Below, piece by piece: positions 63,292-64,000 of a stretch of DNA of 64,000 bases. The notes beneath the pieces were generated by a model, which had not been told where the DNA came from, made no database searches, and saw only the letters and a program-made list of their open reading frames with translations. The stretch lies in NCBI RefSeq assembly GCF_029625295.1, contig NZ_CP121112.1:1178001-1242000 (forward strand), written 5' to 3'. The DNA comes from Flavobacterium gyeonganense. GTDB lineage: Bacteria; Bacteroidota; Bacteroidia; Flavobacteriales; Flavobacteriaceae. Position 1 is the stretch's first letter. Each line of letters begins with the position of its first letter. The position numbers were made by a program, and so were the translations under genes.

Positions 63292-64000
63292 TTACATTCT
63301 TTCAGGAACTTCAATTCCTAATAAAGTAAAAGCAGATCTGATGACCTCACCCACTTTTTGCGAAAGCTGTACCCTAAAAATCTTTTTAGTCAGGTCAACT
63401 TCTCCTAAAATGTGTACTGATTGATAAAATGAATTGTATTCTTTTACTAAGTCATACGTATAATTCGCAATTAAAGCCGGGCTATGATTTTGTGCCGCAT
63501 TTTGAATTATTTCCGGGAAAAGCTGGATTAGTTTTACCAGCTCTTTTTCTTTTTCGTGCAACTCTTCAATGGTAGTTACAGTAGAAAAATCAAAATCGGC
63601 TTTACGTATGATCGATTGAATTCTCGCATACGTATATTGAATAAACGGACCTGTATTACCAGCAAAATCAACAGATTCTTCCGGATTGAACAAAATACGC
63701 TTTTTAGGATCTACTTTTAAAATGTAATATTTTAATGCGCCAAGTCCAATTGTTTTGTACAATTTAGCCTTTTCTTCAGCAGAATAACCGTCTAATTTTC
63801 CTAAATCTTCAGAGATTTGTTTTGCTGTTGCCGTCATATCATGCATCAGGTCATCAGCATCTACTACTGTTCCTTCACGGCTTTTCATTTTTCCGGATGG
63901 TAAATCAACCATTCCGTATGACAAATGATATAAGCTTGAAGCCCAGTCAAAACCTAACTTTTTTAGAATTAAAAATAATACTTTAAAATGATAATCCTGC
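63292..64000 (-). CDS. argS: arginyl-tRNA synthetase, C-terminal part (start outside window)
   Basis: The frame is open from the right edge (…QDYHFKVLFLILKKLGFDWAS) to the stop at 63292-63294; the TTG at 63924 is internal. It charges tRNA-Arg. KMKSREG (the KMSKS-like loop) and VVDADDLMHD lie at the start of the visible part, GNTGPFIQYTYARIQSI is the conserved helix, and the anticodon-binding DALR domain ends the protein (FTLLGIEVPERM). Confidence 0.95.
   Translation of the reverse strand, partial: QDYHFKVLFLILKKLGFDWASSLYHLSYGMVDLPSGKMKSREGTVVDADDLMHDMTATAKQISEDLGKLDGYSAEEKAKLYKTIGLGALKYYILKVDPKKRILFNPEESVDFAGNTGPFIQYTYARIQSIIRKADFDFSTVTTIEELHEKEKELVKLIQLFPEIIQNAAQNHSPALIANYTYDLVKEYNSFYQSVHILGEVDLTKKIFRVQLSQKVGEVIRSAFTLLGIEVPERM

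Overview
The window is a chromosomal stretch of a Bacteroidota, almost certainly a Flavobacterium or close relative. The evidence is the low GC content, TAnnTTTG-type -7 promoter boxes, weak Shine-Dalgarno sites, a type IX secretion (T9SS) C-terminal sorting domain, FecI/FecR-type sigma/anti-sigma pairs, SusC/HmuR-like TonB-dependent receptors, and family content typical of the genus (PspC, head-GIN, DUF5683, DUF4173, DUF5777, DUF6607). Most of it is housekeeping sequence. I see no prophage, insertion sequence, CRISPR array or rRNA operon, and there is one tRNA (Pro, anticodon TGG).

Layout. 0-6.5 kb: the end of a metal/redox membrane protein, a tiny Cys-Cys peptide, a hotdog protein, a DUF4870 protein, a PadR-PspC-GIN-GIN envelope module and a small gene with an in-frame stop. 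6.6-10 kb: trxB, a CPA2 antiporter, an Hsp20 and tRNA-Pro. 10.3-15.6 kb: parA-parB-DUF5683-dapB-lepB-wbqC. 15.7-21.9 kb (minus strand): mutL, two rhomboids, an EEP phosphatase, ribH and a TPR anchor protein. 22-29 kb: recF, DUF2461, two glycosyltransferases, murB, a PaiB-like protein and an ECF sigma factor. 29-41 kb: TonB, M48 protease, lipA, gap, hybrid histidine kinase, lpxK, Nif3, a cysteine-free 'zinc ribbon' protein, a hydrolase and rluF. 40.7-50 kb (minus strand): a LytTR two-component pair, DUF4173, a small winged-helix regulator with a membrane partner, CorA, folD and ffh. 50-63 kb: the accessory part, described next. 63.3 kb to the edge: the 3' part of argS.

The most interesting region is 51.6-63.2 kb. 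An ECF sigma factor, a FecR anti-sigma factor and a TonB-dependent transducer are followed by six exported proteins: an OB-fold protein, a DUF5777 beta-barrel, a CxxCH mono-heme lipoprotein, YceI, an ankyrin-repeat protein, and a DOMON protein with a T9SS sorting domain. The fecR gene and the six-gene cluster share an identical two-block upstream motif (GTAGGG, 16 nt, TGTTTTA). I read this as the promoter of the ECF sigma factor, so the six genes look like its regulon. An HmuY/HmuR-type heme receptor pair and a DUF6607 gene follow directly. Together this suggests a cell-surface heme/redox system under cell-surface signalling control.

Two other themes stand out. First, five genes (pspC, murB, a hybrid kinase, a lipoprotein and a DUF6607 gene) are each broken by exactly one missing base in a homopolymer. 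Because murB is essential, homopolymer under-calling in the assembly is the best explanation. Second, several intergenic regions carry highly structured repeats. Two of them (about 2.1 kb and 46.5 kb) seem to share one RNA fold with compensatory base changes.
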